Positions 10,236 through 19,800 of a DNA stretch of 44,502 nt are shown piece after piece. Source of the stretch: an uncultured Candidatus Poseidoniales archaeon (GTDB lineage Archaea; Thermoplasmatota; Poseidoniia; Poseidoniales; Poseidoniaceae). The DNA is taken from NCBI GenBank assembly GCA_905182635.1, contig CAJJCM010000019.1, forward strand, positions 1 through 44,502, in the 5' to 3' direction. Both the position numbers and the translations under genes were made by a program. Below the pieces are notes generated by a model. That model was not told the origin of the DNA. It ran no database searches and was given only the letters and a program-made list of their open reading frames with translations. Each line of letters opens with the position of its first letter. Positions within the stretch are counted from its first letter, which is position 1.

Positions 10236-10587
10236 TGAGCCTTCGATGGTTTTTGTTGCACGTCACGATTTGAAAATGTCAGCAGGCAAACTTGCTGTTC
10301 AATGTTCTCATGCTGCGGTTTCTTGCACCCTGAATGCTCGGAAAACACACGCCCGCCTTGTCGAGCGCTGGACAAATGCCGGCGCTCGGAAGATTTGCTT
10401 ACGCGCTGATGACTTAGCAACCTTACAACGCCTTGCTGGACAGGCCCAAGTCGCCGGTCTTGTCACTTATTTAGTGAAAGATGCCGGCCATACCGAAGTC
10501 CCGCCGGGAACAGTAACAGTACTCGGTATTGGTCCCGCACCGCGCCGAGCGATTGATGCACTGGTTTCTGAATTGAAACCGTACTAG
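10219..10587 (+). CDS. pth2: Peptidyl-tRNA hydrolase, Pth2 family (copy 1; ATG 10246 is an alternative start)
   Basis: RHDLKMSAGKLAVQCSHAAV and KDAGHTEVPPGTVTVLGIGP. Confidence 0.93.
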   Translation: MVSTVDEPSMVFVARHDLKMSAGKLAVQCSHAAVSCTLNARKTHARLVERWTNAGARKICLRADDLATLQRLAGQAQVAGLVTYLVKDAGHTEVPPGTVTVLGIGPAPRRAIDALVSELKPY

Positions 10588-10595
10588 GTGTTCGT

Positions 10596-11012
10596 ATGGG
10601 TTTTCGTTCTTTCTTACATCGAATCACCGCACCGGCACCTTCTGGAGAAAGGCCCACCGGACCTTGTAAAATGGTCTGTGTTGTGAACCAAGGATTGAAA
10701 ATGGGCAAGGGGAAAATTGCCGCTCAAGTAGGGCATGGAGCAGTCATGGCAACGATGAAAGCAGGGGCAGAGAAACCGATGAACCTCGAACAATGGTTCT
10801 CATCAGGGCAAAAGAAAGTCTGTCTCAAGGGACGTGATGCCGAACATCTTCTCGCACTCGAAAAACAAGCAAAAGCAGCAGGGATTCTGACGACCCTCGT
10901 CCACGATGCTGGCCATACCCAAATCCCGAGCGGCTCACTCACCGTATTGGCGCTTGGGCCAGAAACTGAAACGACCCTCGAAGAGATTACTGGTGAATTG
11001 AAATTACTCTAA
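10596..11012 (+). CDS. pth2: Peptidyl-tRNA hydrolase, Pth2 family (copy 2)
   Basis: [22 protein letters not shown] and [20 protein letters not shown]. Confidence 0.92.
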   Translation: MGFRSFLHRITAPAPSGERPTGPCKMVCVVNQGLKMGKGKIAAQVGHGAVMATMKAGAEKPMNLEQWFSSGQKKVCLKGRDAEHLLALEKQAKAAGILTTLVHDAGHTQIPSGSLTVLALGPETETTLEEITGELKLL

Positions 11013-11056
11013 GGCGACTCCATCGAATTGAAGCCGAGAGGCGCTTTGCGAGTGGT

Positions 11057-12097
11057 ATGCGTGACTATCCATCAGACCGCGTTGACCTTCGTTCAGATAC
11101 GGTAACCCAACCGACACCACCGATGCGTGAAGCAATGAATCGGGCTGTTGTAGGGGACGACGTACTTGGGGATGACCCGACTGTGACTCAATTGGAACAA
11201 CGCCTTGCGGCACTGTGTGGTAAAGAGGCGGGTCTGTTCGTACCCTCGGGTACTATGTCGAATGCAATTGCACTTCGAGCGCACACCGCACCCGGTGATG
11301 AAATAATCACGGCAAAAAACAGCCATATCTATCTCTATGAAGGCGGCGGTTATGCAGCATTATGTGGAGCATCTATTGCTTTGGTTGATGTGTATGGCGG
11401 TTTGATGCGAGTCGAAGATGTCGAACTCGCCATTCGAAAGCAATCCGGTTCACTGTCCCACTACCCAGATGGTTCACTTGTCTGTGTTGAAAACACTTCC
11501 AACAGAGGTGGAGGTGCTTGCTATCCTCAAGACACCCTTGATGCGATCGCTGCTCTTGCCAAAGCCAACGATTGCGCCACTCACATGGACGGAGCCAGAA
11601 TCTTCAACGCTGCTGTCGCAACACAGACTCCAGTTGACCGCATGGTTCGAGATTATGATTCAGTTTCAATTTGTTTTTCCAAAGGCTTAGGGGCGCCTGT
11701 GGGTTCAGTTCTCGTTGGTTCTACAGCCTTCATCGCACGTGCCCATCGCTGGAGGAAAATGTTCGGTGGCGGTATGCGTCAGGCAGGAATCCTTGCCGCA
11801 GCTTGTTTGTATGCACTCGACAACAATATTGACCGTCTTGAAGAAGACCACAGAAGAACGAAAGTATTGGCGGAAGCAATTAATGAAATCGAAGGGTTTG
11901 ATGTGGATATGCAAACGGTAGAAACAAACATGGTTTATTTTGAATCCAAGGTTCCAGCTACCCAAGTGATGGAGCAATTGCGAGTATCTGGTATTGACGT
12001 CATGGATATTCAACCACACGCATGCCGTATTGTTGTTCATTTACATATTACCGATGAAGATATTCAGCGCATATTGGATACCTTTGCCGCTCTGTGA
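11057..12097 (+). CDS. ltaE: Low-specificity L-threonine aldolase
   Basis: [66 protein letters not shown] (PLP lysine). Confidence 0.95.
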   Translation: MRDYPSDRVDLRSDTVTQPTPPMREAMNRAVVGDDVLGDDPTVTQLEQRLAALCGKEAGLFVPSGTMSNAIALRAHTAPGDEIITAKNSHIYLYEGGGYAALCGASIALVDVYGGLMRVEDVELAIRKQSGSLSHYPDGSLVCVENTSNRGGGACYPQDTLDAIAALAKANDCATHMDGARIFNAAVATQTPVDRMVRDYDSVSICFSKGLGAPVGSVLVGSTAFIARAHRWRKMFGGGMRQAGILAAACLYALDNNIDRLEEDHRRTKVLAEAINEIEGFDVDMQTVETNMVYFESKVPATQVMEQLRVSGIDVMDIQPHACRIVVHLHITDEDIQRILDTFAAL

Positions 12098-12100
12098 TAG

Positions 12101-12109
12101 TTATATATT
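12101..12109 (+). promoter_or_regulatory. TATA-box-like element (ttatatatt) about 25 nt upstream of GTG 12129
   Basis: AT-rich TATA motif directly after the ltaE stop, at archaeal TATA-to-TSS spacing from a candidate start codon. Confidence 0.45.
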
Positions 12110-12128
12110 CTCGATTACGAATCATTGT

Positions 12129-14501
12129 GTGGCGAGTCATACTCACAACACCATCTGTTCAGTGTGTGAGCACCAATCATCCGTTAACCCGTGCCATCTT
12201 TGCGCCTCATTGATTGTGAGTAAAAAAGGTCAGAAATGGTCTCATAAAATCAATCCCTCGCTCCATGACCAATCCGAAGAACTTCTCGGAGGCCCGAACC
12301 AAACAGCTCAACAACGCTGGCGGAACTTGCAAAGAAATTCCAGCCACTTCAAAGATGTACAATGGGCAAGATTGCCAGACGAAACGCTTGACCCTGTTCT
12401 GACATCACCTTGCAGTGCCGGAGAATTGAACGATATTATCACACGAATATCTGATGGTGTTCGCCTTAGCACATTACAACGTCTCCATCTGCATGGGGGC
12501 TTCATGCTTCATGACGGCGTTCAAATTTCATTCATCGGAGGGCGCCTACTTGTCAACGGTCGAACCATGCCAGCAGAAATTCCAATCGTTTCATTTCTCA
12601 ATGTACTTTCATCGAAATCGGCCCGTATAGGTTGGGATTTGACCAAATTATTGGTCGCATTCGGCTCGTTAAATACCACCAACATCGAAGCATTCGATCA
12701 GCGTCAAGTACCAAGACGTATCTTACGCCGTCACCACTTCCGTAACTCGCTTCAGAAACCAGGTGCTTCAGCACTGTTTACTTGGATTGAATGGATGGCC
12801 GAGGAACACCTCACCCCTCCTGAAAATTATTCCCTGAATCCAATCGGAGTATGGGCGCGTGATGTCCGCCAACGGCTCGGTACTCCGAAGAGTAAAAAGT
12901 TCGATGAGTATATTGTTGAAGCATTCAAACACCACCCCCACGGCCTCAACGAATTACATGCCTTTCCTTGGGTTGAGCGATGGAATACTTATTTGGCAAC
13001 CACTCAACATGATTCTCAACGGTCGTGGCCATTTGCCATAGAGGGGGGGAGATTCAAGTTCATAGTCCGCACGAAGAACAACGCATCGAGGAAAACAGGT
13101 GTTCCCGATAAGCCAGGGGTTTGGGCCTTCCTACTTGCCAACGCACTCTCGCCAATCACTTCGACTGCGGGTGAACTGCTCTATGCTTTGCAGTACAATT
13201 GGACCTGTCAAAACCTCGCCGATCAACAAATCGGAGCGCCATTACGTCGTTCAATACAATTTTTACGAGAGGTGATTGATGGAAATTCAGACCGCGTTTT
13301 TATTCACGCTGAACACATATTGGTCATCGGCCGCCTTGGTCATTTTTATGAAGTTCGAGTTGGTAAAGGGGCGCACGGCGCCCCCTTTATCATACAATCA
13401 ATCAATTCACTTGAAGCACGTCAAACCCATCCTCTCTGTATTCACGATGGTACTTTTCATTCTGCAGTTCCTTTGGGCGATACACTTGTCTCGGTACTGC
13501 TCGCCCTCCTTGATGATATCAATACCTCGGCTCAAGTCGAGAGCCTTTTACAACACATCGCATCCCATTCACCATTGGGTTTTCCGACGAGAATTACTGA
13601 CAAGCATCTCTGTTTTTTCAATAATAAAGACCTTCAGCGGGTCAAAAAAATCGTTGCAAAGCACTCTTACCGAGGCGTAATTGGAATTGAATGGTTGCCT
13701 CAGAGCAACCCACCGAGTAGAGAAGCGCCACATGAAGGTAATAATCAAAACATGATGCATTTGTTTCGCAGAAACATCGTATATAATCGACGAAGATGGC
13801 AAAACAATGGTGATGAATCAAAACAAAGTTCTCGAACTGATTTATTGATTGAACACGCTCTGGCGGCCAATTCTGCTCTCCCTCACCCACAATTCATTGA
13901 ATTATGGCACAAATCGTGTGATGAACTACCTGAAGAACGCGCAGGCGAAAACCTTCACCATCTCTACAATCATTTTCGTGGTCGAGATGAGTGGATGTAT
14001 ATTCGTAACTTTGGACATGAAGAGAACGAACTCCCCATCGGTGATATACGGAACGGAGAACGAAGATATTGCGAAGTATTTCCGCGGATATGGGATGCTC
14101 TCATGCAGCATCCAATTGGTGCAACTTTCAGAATGAGCGTTCTTGATAGAGGGGAACTCGCATTCGAAAACTGCCATCTTGCGGTAACGATACGAAATGC
14201 GCAAGAACGCAGAATAATCCGTAGGTTTTCGACCGTCTTGGGTTTTGTTGAGCAAGGCCGGCATGGCGATGCAATTGTCTTTGTCCGAAGAGACCATCCT
14301 CGCCCCCACGCTCGACGTGAACTTACACAACTCCTCAATAGAGCCCAAGAGACACTCGGGGCACGCGGCGCTCCACCTTGGTGGTGGCATTTTGGTGAAG
14401 TATGCGAAGCACCAAGAGAGGTGCCGGCCTTTCGGTGGGAACTTGAGCAAGACTTACGTGACCAGAATAACCGCAACGGACCCGATGAATACATTCCTTA
14501 G
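12129..14501 (+). CDS. Uncharacterised ~790-aa protein with N-terminal RecR-like Cys4 zinc-finger motif
   Basis: Long uninterrupted ORF; the called ORF start (11994) lies inside ltaE, so GTG 12129 is preferred; N-terminus CSVCEHQSSVNPCHLC. Confidence 0.75.
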   Translation: MASHTHNTICSVCEHQSSVNPCHLCASLIVSKKGQKWSHKINPSLHDQSEELLGGPNQTAQQRWRNLQRNSSHFKDVQWARLPDETLDPVLTSPCSAGELNDIITRISDGVRLSTLQRLHLHGGFMLHDGVQISFIGGRLLVNGRTMPAEIPIVSFLNVLSSKSARIGWDLTKLLVAFGSLNTTNIEAFDQRQVPRRILRRHHFRNSLQKPGASALFTWIEWMAEEHLTPPENYSLNPIGVWARDVRQRLGTPKSKKFDEYIVEAFKHHPHGLNELHAFPWVERWNTYLATTQHDSQRSWPFAIEGGRFKFIVRTKNNASRKTGVPDKPGVWAFLLANALSPITSTAGELLYALQYNWTCQNLADQQIGAPLRRSIQFLREVIDGNSDRVFIHAEHILVIGRLGHFYEVRVGKGAHGAPFIIQSINSLEARQTHPLCIHDGTFHSAVPLGDTLVSVLLALLDDINTSAQVESLLQHIASHSPLGFPTRITDKHLCFFNNKDLQRVKKIVAKHSYRGVIGIEWLPQSNPPSREAPHEGNNQNMMHLFRRNIVYNRRRWQNNGDESKQSSRTDLLIEHALAANSALPHPQFIELWHKSCDELPEERAGENLHHLYNHFRGRDEWMYIRNFGHEENELPIGDIRNGERRYCEVFPRIWDALMQHPIGATFRMSVLDRGELAFENCHLAVTIRNAQERRIIRRFSTVLGFVEQGRHGDAIVFVRRDHPRPHARRELTQLLNRAQETLGARGAPPWWWHFGEVCEAPREVPAFRWELEQDLRDQNNRNGPDEYIP
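13365..13388 (+). repeat. Strong intragenic inverted repeat (aaaggggcgc-acg-gcgcccccttt, one bulged C)
   Basis: 7-bp perfect GC-rich stem plus a bulge and 3 A-T pairs, read directly. Confidence 0.6.
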
Positions 14502-14503
14502 GC

Positions 14504-15448
14504 TCAATCTCTACGCACAAGAGCTGCCCCAAAAACAACACAGAGGCTGGCAATGAATGGGGCTGCAGGTAGTCCTTCTCTTACGCCTTCCTCTTTTTCA
14601 CAGTCAGCATTCATGTCGCATTCTTCGTCTCCCAATATAATTGGCCCATCAACTTCTATTGGTAAATTGAATTGGTAGATGAGATGGATTGACAAATCAT
14701 TTCCATCATATGCTGGAGGGAGTGTGATATTCAAACTCCCTGAGGTCACTTGTGGATTCGAAGTCATGTTGATTTCACCAAGTTCAATGATGCCTCGAAC
14801 AACATGCGGGTAATCTCCAAGGCCGTTTGATCCTTCTTCGAAAGAGGCCGAATCTTCAACAATCCAAGCGTAGGCGGAAAGCGAAGCCCCAGCAGGAAAT
14901 GTCAAATTAAGAGGTTCTATTGCCCATGTAACTCTCCCCGTCGAATCACTTGTCGAGTTCCAAGTAAAAGTTGAAGTGCCAGAAATATCCATATTTTCTT
15001 GAGCGAGTTCAGTAAATTCACTTTCCAGCGAGTCATATTCCGTCACACTTCCAATCTTGATGACTGAGCCATTAAACACAACGACTGGTGGCGGAGATAC
15101 GCCGTATCGGTCATAGAACCGTTGGTCGAGTTCAATACTCCCGAGAGGGTCTTGTGGTTCATTGATCGCTCGATGAATGTGATATTGTTGCAGACCGGTT
15201 TCATTCATAATGGCATCAAGAGCGTGCTCGACATCTACACAGTTCGAACACCATGTGGCGGTATACACTTCCAGGATTGGAGGCATTTCGCTGAAGTTGA
15301 CCGTCGATTCACCTGACTGATTGGCTTCAAACCACTGCCCACCAAACATGATCCCAGCATCGGTAGAAGTAGCTGGCGCAGCAACACTCGTCGCAGGGCC
15401 AAGTGCAGTCAAAACTAGGATTCCGAAGAGGAGAAACGCTTTCCGCAT
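14504..15448 (-). CDS. Secreted thioredoxin-fold protein with C-terminal TM anchor
   Basis: Signal peptide MRKAFLLFGILVLTALGPATSVAA; TATWCSNCVDVEHAL CxxC active-site motif; C-terminal FIASLCVVFGAALVRRD. Confidence 0.8.
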   Translation of the reverse strand: MRKAFLLFGILVLTALGPATSVAAPATSTDAGIMFGGQWFEANQSGESTVNFSEMPPILEVYTATWCSNCVDVEHALDAIMNETGLQQYHIHRAINEPQDPLGSIELDQRFYDRYGVSPPPVVVFNGSVIKIGSVTEYDSLESEFTELAQENMDISGTSTFTWNSTSDSTGRVTWAIEPLNLTFPAGASLSAYAWIVEDSASFEEGSNGLGDYPHVVRGIIELGEINMTSNPQVTSGSLNITLPPAYDGNDLSIHLIYQFNLPIEVDGPIILGDEECDMNADCEKEEGVREGLPAAPFIASLCVVFGAALVRRD

Positions 15449-16620
15449 ACTCTTCCGAGTCGGAACTTGGCTATCAAAGCATTCTGCTCTTGAGATTCAT
15501 TCAACAAGTCGCCACAGAGTTGACTCATGTCGAAAGCACCGTTGTCTTGGAACTCACCTGAAGCGGATTCAGTTACCAATGCGTCATATCGAGAACGAAT
15601 TCCGCTGCTGGTCGAACCAAAGACGCCAGCGAGGAGGTCAGCAGCACCAGATTGAAGTCCAAAGGCGGTGAGGCTGGCATACACGGAAACAGAAACAAGC
15701 ATACGCTCTTCAACATTGATTGAGAGTGCTTCACTTGTGCCCTCTTTCAAGAGTGCAAGACGTGCTTCAGTCTCATACAGAATCCGGTTAAAGTCTCCCT
15801 CATCATGATGATCTCCAAGCATATCAAAGACATGTTCCATTGCTTGTACAATTGCATCTTCTCGCCGGTCGCCGGCACTTTTGCGAGGTGGCATTGCAGC
15901 CCAACCCATTGTAGCACGCGCTTTCCAATGATTGAAAATCCTGATGCGTGCGCTTGAGATTTGCTTTGGAACGATACCGGCCTGTTCCATTGTAGATCGT
16001 CGGTCGAACTTGGGCATGATGCCCAACTCTCCAGCAAGTTCAACGATGGCAGCTGCAATGATGACTGCATTCTGTTCATCAGAACTACCTTTGATTCCCT
16101 TTTTCTTTCGGCAAATTGATTGCTTCGGCATACCCAGGCGTTTGTTCATGGACTTATCTTGCTTCTTTCGAATCATCCCTTGCTCACCTGTCAAAGGTCG
16201 GCAGGACATCTCGACCAGGAACTCAAGGATATGCAGGGCATGGCGGCCGTACAATGTCTCGATGTTGCTCTTGACGCGTTGTGCAAAGGGGTGAGGGTTG
16301 CGTACAGAACTGCGGTCAATTTTCTCAAGCAAACGGTATTTACTTGCGTTTACTACGCCGCGTGAACCAAACTTCATCTTAGGGCCTGTTCCACCAAGTC
16401 GGCGGTTGACATCCTTGTCGTTTCGAACAGCTTGGTAGTGGGCACCTTCGCCAAACAGAGCGGCTCCGTTGTCGTTGGCTTCGATTTCTTGGTCCTTGTG
16501 AACAAGTCCGCATGGGATACACCAAGTTTCACCTTTCTCAGGGACGTGCTTGAGGTCCTTGCTGCTACATTCATCGCACTGTGTTAGTTCTCGCTTCTCT
16601 ACATTCTTATTATCTATCAT
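15415..16620 (-). CDS. tfb: Transcription initiation factor TFB (TFIIB homolog), divergent
   Basis: N-terminal TFIIB zinc ribbon CDECSSKDLKHVPEKGETWCIPCGLV, then cyclin-like helices; start set to MIDNKNVEKREL preceded by aaaggag. Confidence 0.8.
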   Translation of the reverse strand: MIDNKNVEKRELTQCDECSSKDLKHVPEKGETWCIPCGLVHKDQEIEANDNGAALFGEGAHYQAVRNDKDVNRRLGGTGPKMKFGSRGVVNASKYRLLEKIDRSSVRNPHPFAQRVKSNIETLYGRHALHILEFLVEMSCRPLTGEQGMIRKKQDKSMNKRLGMPKQSICRKKKGIKGSSDEQNAVIIAAAIVELAGELGIMPKFDRRSTMEQAGIVPKQISSARIRIFNHWKARATMGWAAMPPRKSAGDRREDAIVQAMEHVFDMLGDHHDEGDFNRILYETEARLALLKEGTSEALSINVEERMLVSVSVYASLTAFGLQSGAADLLAGVFGSTSSGIRSRYDALVTESASGEFQDNGAFDMSQLCGDLLNESQEQNALIAKFRLGRVCGKRFSSSES

Positions 16621-16681
16621 CTTAATTAACTCCTTTCTTGTTTTTCTTGTTGAGGGCGAATAGGGCGGCGACTCCAACTTC

Positions 16682-16694
16682 AGGCGAAGCGCCT
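16682..16694. repeat. Small inverted repeat (aggcg-aag-cgcct) in the region upstream of tfb
   Basis: Read directly; lies in the putative 5' leader of tfb. Confidence 0.35.
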
Positions 16695-16834
16695 AAATGT
16701 CGCAGTTTCCGCTTTTTTGCGCCAACATATCTATGAGGTAAGCCATACTATTTAAGTCCACCGGTCATCAAGAGCATTTTTTACAGAATAAGAATGCTTC
16801 ATGTTTTTGCACAACACTAACTATTCCTTTCTAC

Positions 16835-16845
16835 AGTATATAAGC
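16835..16845 (+). promoter_or_regulatory. TATA-box-like element (agtatataagc)
   Basis: TATA motif in the divergent intergenic region upstream of the AddB-like gene. Confidence 0.35.
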
Positions 16846-16894
16846 AAAGTAAATTTGAAGCCAAAACCCACCCCTAAAAACACCTCGACCATAT

Positions 16895-19800
16895 ATGAAT
16901 GGCACGACGGCTTTTCTGAGGATTCACCGAGAGGCTTCAAGAACAGTCGACGGATGTAGTGGCGTTGAGGCGGCGAAGATGAAGGAGGGAAACGTTGTAT
17001 CACTTACGCTTGAAGCGATTGGTACGGGAGATAATATTCCGCCTTGGTTCTTTGCCGCACTTGAAAACGGTTCTGCTGAGAACATTTTAGTCCTCCATCC
17101 AAATGAAGCGAGCCGTAATCAAACATTGCTTCGACTTGCACAAACCAATTCGCCAATTGACACCACTCATCATTTGACCACAGTAAGGTTGCTCCAATTA
17201 CTAACACTTGACCTTGGCTTACCACCGTTGTTTGGAAGCGATGCAGGCTTGTTTTCAGTGATCCATGCCCATACCAAACAAGCGGCTGAAAGTGGAGAGT
17301 TACCGTTGTTGTTCTCAGCCATCGAAGGGAGGAAGTGGTCACCCTATCAAACAGAGCGGATTCTTACTTTACATCGAACTTTACATCAATTAAAGAATCC
17401 TTGGTCGTGGGAAGGTGACCCGGGTGCTAAAGATTTTGACACGCTCCTCCTTGCTCTCGAAGAAAAATTAGGCGGCACCCACCCCCATCATGCGTTTACT
17501 CGTTTGATGAAGGCCCTTGAAACAAGTTCTGAGGTTCCATTTACACTGAATGATGTACGGGGTATCGTGATCCTCGATACTGCGCCTGATTACTCAGAAA
17601 TCGAACGCTGTTTCTTTACAGCGCTTTCAAAAGCACGTCCTATACACCAACTTTGTTCAGCGGGTTCTTTCCGTCTTGGTTACCATGGCGCCTACCTCTT
17701 TGACGCTGAGTGGGACTATGTGACGCAGTCAAACCTCCCTGAGTGGGTTCCCGAGCATGAAGTGTGGTCTCCACCGAATGAAATCCACTGGCGTTCAGAA
17801 CGAGGCGATGAGAATAACACTTCACTTCACCGCATCACGCTGGAACGGGGAGCACATTCGATGGATGCTGCAATTGAATTGTTACGTTCGTATGGACTCC
17901 ACACGAAGGGGCGTGTACTCATTGTTGATGGGGCTGCAGATGCTAAGCAAGAACAATGGCTCAAGCGTCTTGAATCACTTGGCTATCAGTGTGGGATCGG
18001 ACAGAAAAGTCTTGAAGAAATACCCGCAGTAGCTGGGTTGGCACGAGCGATGAAACTCGGCATTGGCATGGATGCATGGTCACTTGAGCATCTTCGGGGA
18101 TTGTATGAGCATCAAAGCCTCCCTTTGGAGAACGGTGGAATAGAGGAACTCAGCCACCCAGATGAACCTTCATGGAAACCACGCCCACATTCGGATATCC
18201 TTGAAAAAATTGCCCGCTCATTCCACGTACGAGGGGGCCAAGGTTCACTCTTGCGTTGGCTTGCAACACTAGCGCAAGCAACCCCACAACTCGGAGAAAA
18301 CAAAAAGCATGCACGCCAAGCCCTGGAAGAAACCCAATGGTGGCTGCACTGCGTTGCAGAAACATGGGCCCCGTTATTGGACCAAGACACGCTTTCCAAA
18401 ATCCCAAAGCGACCATTCGGTTGTTCGACCCAAACTCCTCTCCCACTTCCATCACGTCCGGAATCAGGAATTGAATGGCTCGATACAATCTACAGCCGCA
18501 TCAATTGGAGTGAACTCTCAACTCGAACAGCAAAGCATGACCGGTCTCTCGCAGGATTACAAATGGTCAGAGAATCTCATGAATCAACACAAGCATTGCT
18601 TGAAAAAGCGGGCTATTCGATTCCGGAAACAGGTACACATTTCATCGAGTATTTCGATCATATCCTTGCCTATACCTCTTTGCCGCGTTCACGTTCCCGC
18701 GGGAAGGATATTCAAGTTCTCACACCCGAACAAGCCCACGGCGTTCAAGCCGATTTGATTCTCTTAGCAGGTCTGGATGTCAATTCATGGCCAATGAAAA
18801 CTTCGAAAGTACCATGGCTTGATGCACCTGCACAAATCCATCTTGGGTTATTTAATTCCGATATTGCCATCCGTCGAGGCAGACATCATCTCCGCCATCT
18901 ACTCAATGCCGCACCAGAAGTCGTATTCTTTGACACCAGTGCCGAAGAAGGCGGTGGTCCAAGCGCGCCCTTATCTGAATGGTTAACAGAAACTCGCCAT
19001 GAGGGTTCACTTGCATCATTCCAACCTGCTCCATCTTTTCTTGCGGACTTTGAACATCAAGAGGGCCGGCTTCATCGAAGTTGGCACTGGACAAAGGATG
19101 AACACGGCGGCGGTTTAGTTTGGCTTACGCCGCGCCCCTTTACGATGACAATGGTCGATGGAAAAGCAGTTGGAGAACGCGCAGGCCATCGAGGAAGAGA
19201 TGAACGGCAACGACTCGGACTCGAATTACTTGATGGAGGTAGACCCGAAGGCACAGTGCTCTCACAAACCGCCTTAGCAATGGCACACGAACTCCCTATC
19301 CAAACAGACCGCCGCCTTCGACAACCTGTAATGAAAGACCTGGAAAACGGTGAATATTTCACTTGGGAGAGCCGGCAACATATGCTGAGTGCCGATGATC
19401 TTGTATTGCAACCCTCGAATTCCCAAGTGAGCATCGGCTCGAGTCAACAACAGCAGTGGCCCCATCTTGGTTTGAAACGTAATGGTAATTCCAAAGGTCC
19501 AGCCATTGACCCCCGCCCTCTTCCAGCGTTGAACCTGCAAAGTTCAGTGTTGAATGCAACAATTGGTTTCGTATCAACCGGCATGGAACGAGAGACTTGG
19601 TCGCAAAGCCGCCTCCAATCTTGGCTCAAATGCCCCCGAATGGCATGGATGGATAAACGATTGAAAGCGAAATCCGAAGACGTTCAAAGTGAAGATGTTG
19701 ATTCTCGAGCTCGTGGTACAATGGTCCATGATGCAGAAGCAGCCATGTTGAACGCTCACGGGGTTATAACGGCTGGTGAAGCCGTTGAAAATCCCCTCCC

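Noticed and set aside
11994-12128. N-terminal extension of the orphan ORF overlapping ltaE
   Set aside because: This part is the out-of-frame reading of conserved ltaE sequence, and a TATA-like element follows the ltaE stop, so a start at 12129 is more plausible.
13926-14494. Two 174-aa antisense ORFs within the orphan gene
   Set aside because: Mutually overlapping in different frames and antisense to a much longer ORF; no start signals or domains.
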